Positions 60,541 to 64,000 of a DNA stretch of 64,000 bases are shown here, in pieces; within the stretch, counting starts at the first letter, position 1; every line of letters begins with the position of its first letter. The position numbers and the translations under genes were made by a program. The notes under the pieces were generated by a model that searched no databases, was not told the origin of the DNA, and was given only the letters and a program-made list of their open reading frames with translations. Origin of the DNA: Panulirus ornatus (taxonomy: Eukaryota > Arthropoda > Malacostraca > Decapoda > Palinuridae); assembly GCF_036320965.1 (NCBI RefSeq), contig NC_092226.1, positions 21,538,002 to 21,602,001 of the forward strand, written 5' to 3'.

Positions 60541-60840
60541 GGGTGGGAGTTGGTTCCAGTGCGCCTGGTGGAGGTGGTGGTCGATCCCCGTCCAGGGAGC
60601 CATCCCACTTGGCCTTAATCCCTCCCTCTCCTCCACCTCAACCTGCTGGGGGCTCCAGTGTTGACCCTCCCTGTCTACATTTCCTTAAGTTATTTTCTCG
60701 TACTTGGAGTGTAGTCATCGCTCACTTTTCACACTTACAATATGTAAAGTGCTTGTTGAGATCTGCCCTTGAAATTACTTTCAATGACGTAAAAGTTTAT
60801 ATCGGGTGATTTAATGGTCATTAAGTGACCCGCTGATGCA

Positions 60841-60841
<1 letters not shown>

Positions 60842-60896
<55 letters not shown>
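60842..60896. repeat. (TA)n microsatellite
   Basis: 55 bp of TA repeat. Confidence 0.97.
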
Positions 60897-60899
<3 letters not shown>

Positions 60900-61131
60900 C
60901 CCTGGGGATAGGGTAGAAAGAATACTTCCCACGTATTCCCTGCGTGTCGTAGAAGGCGACTAAAGGGAAGGGAGCGGGGGGCTGGAAATCCTCCCCTCTT
61001 GTTTTTTTTTTTTTTTTTAATTTTCCAAAAGAAGGAACAGAGAAGGGGGCCAGGTGAGGATATTCCCTCAATGGCCCAGTCCTCTGTTCTTAACGCTACC
61101 TCGCTATCGCGGGAAATGGCGAAAAGTATGA
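60897..61131 (-). repeat. Dispersed repeat A, well-preserved minus-strand copy
   Basis: On the minus strand all blocks are present: GCCATTTCCCGCGATAGCGA core, AACAGAGGACTGGGCCATTG, GAATATCCTCACCTGGCCCC, an A-run (T-run at 61001-61018 on plus), GAGGGGAGGATTTCCAGCCC, TCTACGACACGCAGGGAATA and CCTATCCCCAGGGATA. (TA)n is on the left; an A-run and (TA)n are on the right. Confidence 0.9.
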
Positions 61132-61133
61132 AA

Positions 61134-61216
<83 letters not shown>

Positions 61217-61235
61217 ATAGATAGATAGATAGATA
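61131..61235. repeat. Compound simple repeat: A-run, (TA)n, (GT)n, (ATAG)n
   Basis: Poly-A (61131-61151), AT repeat to 61200, GT repeat to 61217, then ATAG repeats to about 61235. Confidence 0.95.
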
Positions 61236-61417
61236 AATATAATTGACCATCCAATTAATGTTTATGAAGCTGATAGATAAATGCCTCGCGCCCATGGCCA
61301 TCCCGGCGTTGCCAGGCGTGGCCACTCCTCGTCCCACAGTACTGTCCTCCCTATCTGTCGCTGGTACATGTGTGCACAGTATGTAGAACGATCATGTGTA
61401 CTAGGACTTATACCAGT
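61236..61417. other. No feature seen
   Basis: Short unique-looking stretch without a recognisable gene. Confidence 0.4.
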
Positions 61418-61443
61418 ACACACACACACACACACACACACAC
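61418..61443. repeat. (AC)n microsatellite
   Basis: 26 bp of AC repeat. Confidence 0.95.
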
Positions 61444-61734
61444 GTACGTCTGTGGCCGAGGGATCCCGGCCGTAACTCTGGCCAGCGATCCCCTTTGGCC
61501 AGGTCTCCACCACGAGGAGGGAATTGCCCTGAGATAGCCTGATGGGACGATACGTTAAGGAGGAAGGCATTACCGTCATAGATACACACACGCCACCTGT
61601 CCTGGTAGCCAGCAGACAGAAAGTCTCCCAGGTCTTCCCTCAGTGTGGCCAGTGTCCCGCGGTGGTGTGTCGCGTTGGCTTGGCTTTTACCAGCGGCCGG
61701 GGTCTCATTACGGTCTTCAACGTCAGGGTAGATC

Positions 61735-61736
<2 letters not shown>
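61444..61736. other. No gene seen
   Basis: Unique-looking sequence up to the next (TA)n. An open plus-strand frame runs through it but continues into the simple repeat. Confidence 0.35.

Positions 61737-61812
<76 letters not shown>
61737..61812. repeat. (TA)n microsatellite
   Basis: 76 bp of AT repeat. Confidence 0.97.
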
Positions 61813-61816
<4 letters not shown>

Positions 61817-61924
61817 TATTACACTTTGTCGCTGTCTCCCGCGTCAGCGAGGTCGCGCAGGGAAACAGACGAAAGAATGACCCAACCCACCCACATACCA
61901 ATGTATATACATACACGTCACACA

Positions 61925-61927
<3 letters not shown>
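61813..61927 (+). repeat. Dispersed repeat B, plus-strand copy
   Basis: CTTTGTCGCTGTCTCCCGCG, TCAGCGAGGTCGCGCAGGG, AAACAGACGAAAGAATGACC, ACCCACCCACATACCAATG and ATACATACACGTCACACACG. (TA)n on both sides. It is longer at its 3' end than the copy at 16007. Confidence 0.85.

Positions 61928-61989
<62 letters not shown>
61928..61989. repeat. (TA)n microsatellite
   Basis: 62 bp of TA repeat, followed by a short GT-rich run to 62016. Confidence 0.97.
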
Positions 61990-61992
<3 letters not shown>

Positions 61993-62016
61993 TGTGTATG
62001 TGTGTGTGTGTGTGTG

Positions 62017-62841
62017 AGAGACCGCTGGTGTGTGGCGCTGGTGTCGTGTGTTGAGATTTGTGAAGCTTCTACCTCAGTATCCGAATGGCCGGGAAAGATA
62101 CAATAGTTCGGACAGGAGGACGTGGATGATAGCGATCGAATGGTTGGGTAAAGATTCGGTTTATTTTACGGATTTAAAACTTTCATCTGGAATGTCTGGG
62201 TCGTTAGTGCTGTTACCATCCTTTGCCCCGGGGAAGCTACAGGGCCCAGTGTTGGAGGCGCATTTTCTTTTCATATTTTGAAGGTGGATGATATTCAGGT
62301 GGTTGGTCTAGTGATAGCGTTCGTCTATGTGAGGATTCGGGTTGGTGAAGATTGGATTAAAAGTATTTATATAAATTGAGTCTTCCGTTTAGATATAGTT
62401 GGACCTCATACTGTCAAATGTTTATGGCTGTGTTAGGATGTATATGGTATACGTTTTTTTCACATTGCATTGCGAAACCAAGTTCAAGAGTATATTCAGC
62501 TTTATTTATATATAAAGCTTATCTGATATCTCGATAAACAGTTGTGGTTATGAAGACTTATACGAGAGCTTGTATGTGGAAGCTGTACCCCACTTACATA
62601 CGATCTTTGCAGTGGACTATGTCACCTCATCCCTCACATGGTTCACAGGCAGTTCAACAAAAGAGGTTCCGTCTTTTCCCTCACCACAAACTCCCCTTGA
62701 TATTACACATGCCAGCTGAACGTAGTACTGTGATATGATTCTCTTTTTAATCTTAAATCGCATGAGCCACGTTGATGGTCGTATCAAATATTCGTTAACA
62801 TGACAGACATATGCTAACCTTCAGTCTACGAGACACACACA

Positions 62842-62843
<2 letters not shown>
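62017..62843. other. No gene recognised
   Basis: At 62302-62325 TGGTTGGTCTAGTGATAGCG resembles a tRNA A box, but no adequate B box follows, so I do not call a tRNA or SINE. Confidence 0.35.

Positions 62844-62926
<83 letters not shown>
62844..62926. repeat. (CT)n microsatellite
   Basis: 83 bp of CT repeat, preceded by a short (AC)n. Confidence 0.97.
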
Positions 62927-62928
<2 letters not shown>

Positions 62929-63185
62929 CCTCCATTTTCCTAAGACTTGACGGTTTCACAAAACTTTCCACTGTCTCAAGTCTTACATAAGTTCATTGTT
63001 TGATGTGTTGTAAGTGAATTATTTAATCCGATATTTGTTTTATTGTTAAGTAAGACAGTTCATCACAATTACGTATTAGACAGTGGGTAGTAATTGTCTC
63101 TGATAATACATAAAATGGATACATAAAAAAAACTATACTATACATTTCCACTTAGACAAATTAACCTTGTTCCAAAAGTCTGGTG

Positions 63186-63470
63186 GATTACATTTCCTTC
63201 AGTTGTAATGGTAATTTCTGTAACGCCGGTTCTGTATAACGGTATTATTATGTAATTACAGCCTGGTTAACCTGGGACCTGGTAACAGGTCGGCTCAGAG
63301 GGATGTAAAATATTGTTCACGTAAGTATAATTGATAACGTGAACAATAATTTGATACATCTAGGATGAACTGTACCCAGGTTATGAGTGCAGCAAGGGTT
63401 GTAATTACATAAAACATCATGCATAACTGGCGTTATTACTGTTGCCAGTACAGCTGTGGGTACTGTACTC
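63186..63470. repeat. ~285-bp imperfect inverted repeat (foldback, MITE-like)
   Basis: The two arms (63186-63322 and 63337-63470) pair over nearly their whole length around a 14-base loop. Matching anchors, left arm versus reverse complement of right: TATTGTTCACGT/TATTGTTCACGT (12 bp, innermost), GATGTA/GATGTA, TAACCTGGG/TAACCTGGG, TTATGTAATTACA/TTATGTAATTACA, TAACGCCGGTT/TAACGCCAGTT and CAGTTGTAATGG/CAGCTGTACTGG. Many mismatches are transitions. No coding capacity. A foldback element, MITE or ancient hairpin is possible; terminal motif and target duplication were not identified. Confidence 0.75.
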
Positions 63471-64000
63471 TGTGATGAGTTCGTGGTGTTACAGTCGACC
63501 ATCCTCATGGTAGTCACATCCACGAGTAACGGTGTGTTGGTTCTAGCAACACCATCTTCGTCCAGGCTGGACCCGAGCCTTGTATTGTGGTCGATATGTC
63601 TTGTGCTGTGGACGTGCTGACCACAGGGCATCTTCACATAGTCTCGTCAGCTTCCCGAGTTTTTGCACTGTTGATTGGTGTACCCAGCCAGCGTACAGGC
63701 CTCGAGACGTGGATCCCCGTCTGTCTGAGGGAGCGTAGGTACTACCTGTGTGTGTGTTGTGCGTCACCCAACAGGTTTTGTGCTGAGGGAATGTATTTGA
63801 CCGTTGTCATCACCACTCCAGGCCTGGCCACTAGTGGTCCAGGTCTTCTGGTAAAGTTCCATTTGTTAACTTGTCTCAAACGGTGTGGGGTTGCCTTCCA
63901 TCTTGGATTCGACTAGTTATTGTCGGAATTAAAGCTTTACTAACTTTACACACACAAAAATAAATTAAAAAAGATAAAGGTCGCTATAGAAAGTTATTTG
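63471..64000. other. No gene recognised
   Basis: Open frames on both strands at 63543-63916 have no recognisable motif. Confidence 0.4.

Noticed and set aside
62302..62350. tRNA A-box-like TGGTCTAGTGATAGCG
   Set aside because: No adequate B box or tRNA fold follows.

Overview
This is eukaryotic nuclear DNA, almost entirely non-coding and very rich in repeats. Long AT, AG/CT and AC dinucleotide runs recur every few kilobases. Several dispersed elements all abut (TA)n runs: a ~230-bp repeat with the core CCCGCGTTAGCGAGGTAGCG, Penelope-like retroelement 3' ends, and tRNA-derived SINE-like units. From general knowledge of such genomes I infer an arthropod, most likely a decapod crustacean. The species cannot be read from the window.

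Layout. 1-5 kb holds a ~2.3-kb, 24-bp minisatellite and decayed tandem repeats. 5.8-9.5 kb has dispersed repeat B, AG runs, 44-bp, 20-bp and 22-bp arrays and dispersed repeat A. 12.6-17 kb is a transposon-rich patch. It holds one Penelope-like element with GIY-YIG endonuclease remnants and a hammerhead-ribozyme-like core, a solo 3' end of the same family, and a second, different Penelope-like endonuclease fragment. 17-26 kb is mostly featureless except for two tandem-repeat blocks. 26.3-27.7 kb carries the best gene candidate: a long open exon (degenerate 9-residue repeats, then a tryptophan-rich block) ending at a consensus splice donor. Another Penelope 3' end and a tRNA-derived SINE follow it. 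30-34 kb has weak coding-like segments and decayed arrays. 34.5-35 kb has a second SINE-like unit and repeat A. Near 39.8-40.1 kb is a LINE reverse-transcriptase remnant split by a 100-bp CT run. 43-46.8 kb has 25/50-bp and 35-bp arrays and two weak coding candidates. 49-50 kb is pyrimidine-rich. 54.7-56 kb is a very old decayed array. 57.3 kb has a LINE C-terminal fragment. 59.1-60.5 kb has a 28-bp array with higher-order structure. The window ends in repeats A and B and a ~285-bp imperfect inverted repeat at 63.2-63.5 kb.

Apart from the exon at 26.8-27.7 kb, no gene can be assigned with reasonable support. Most long open frames are by-products of tandem repeats. The most interesting signals are the hammerhead-like core repeated in three Penelope 3' ends, the convergence of unrelated elements on (TA)n tracts, the Trp-rich exon, and the long inverted repeat near the right end.
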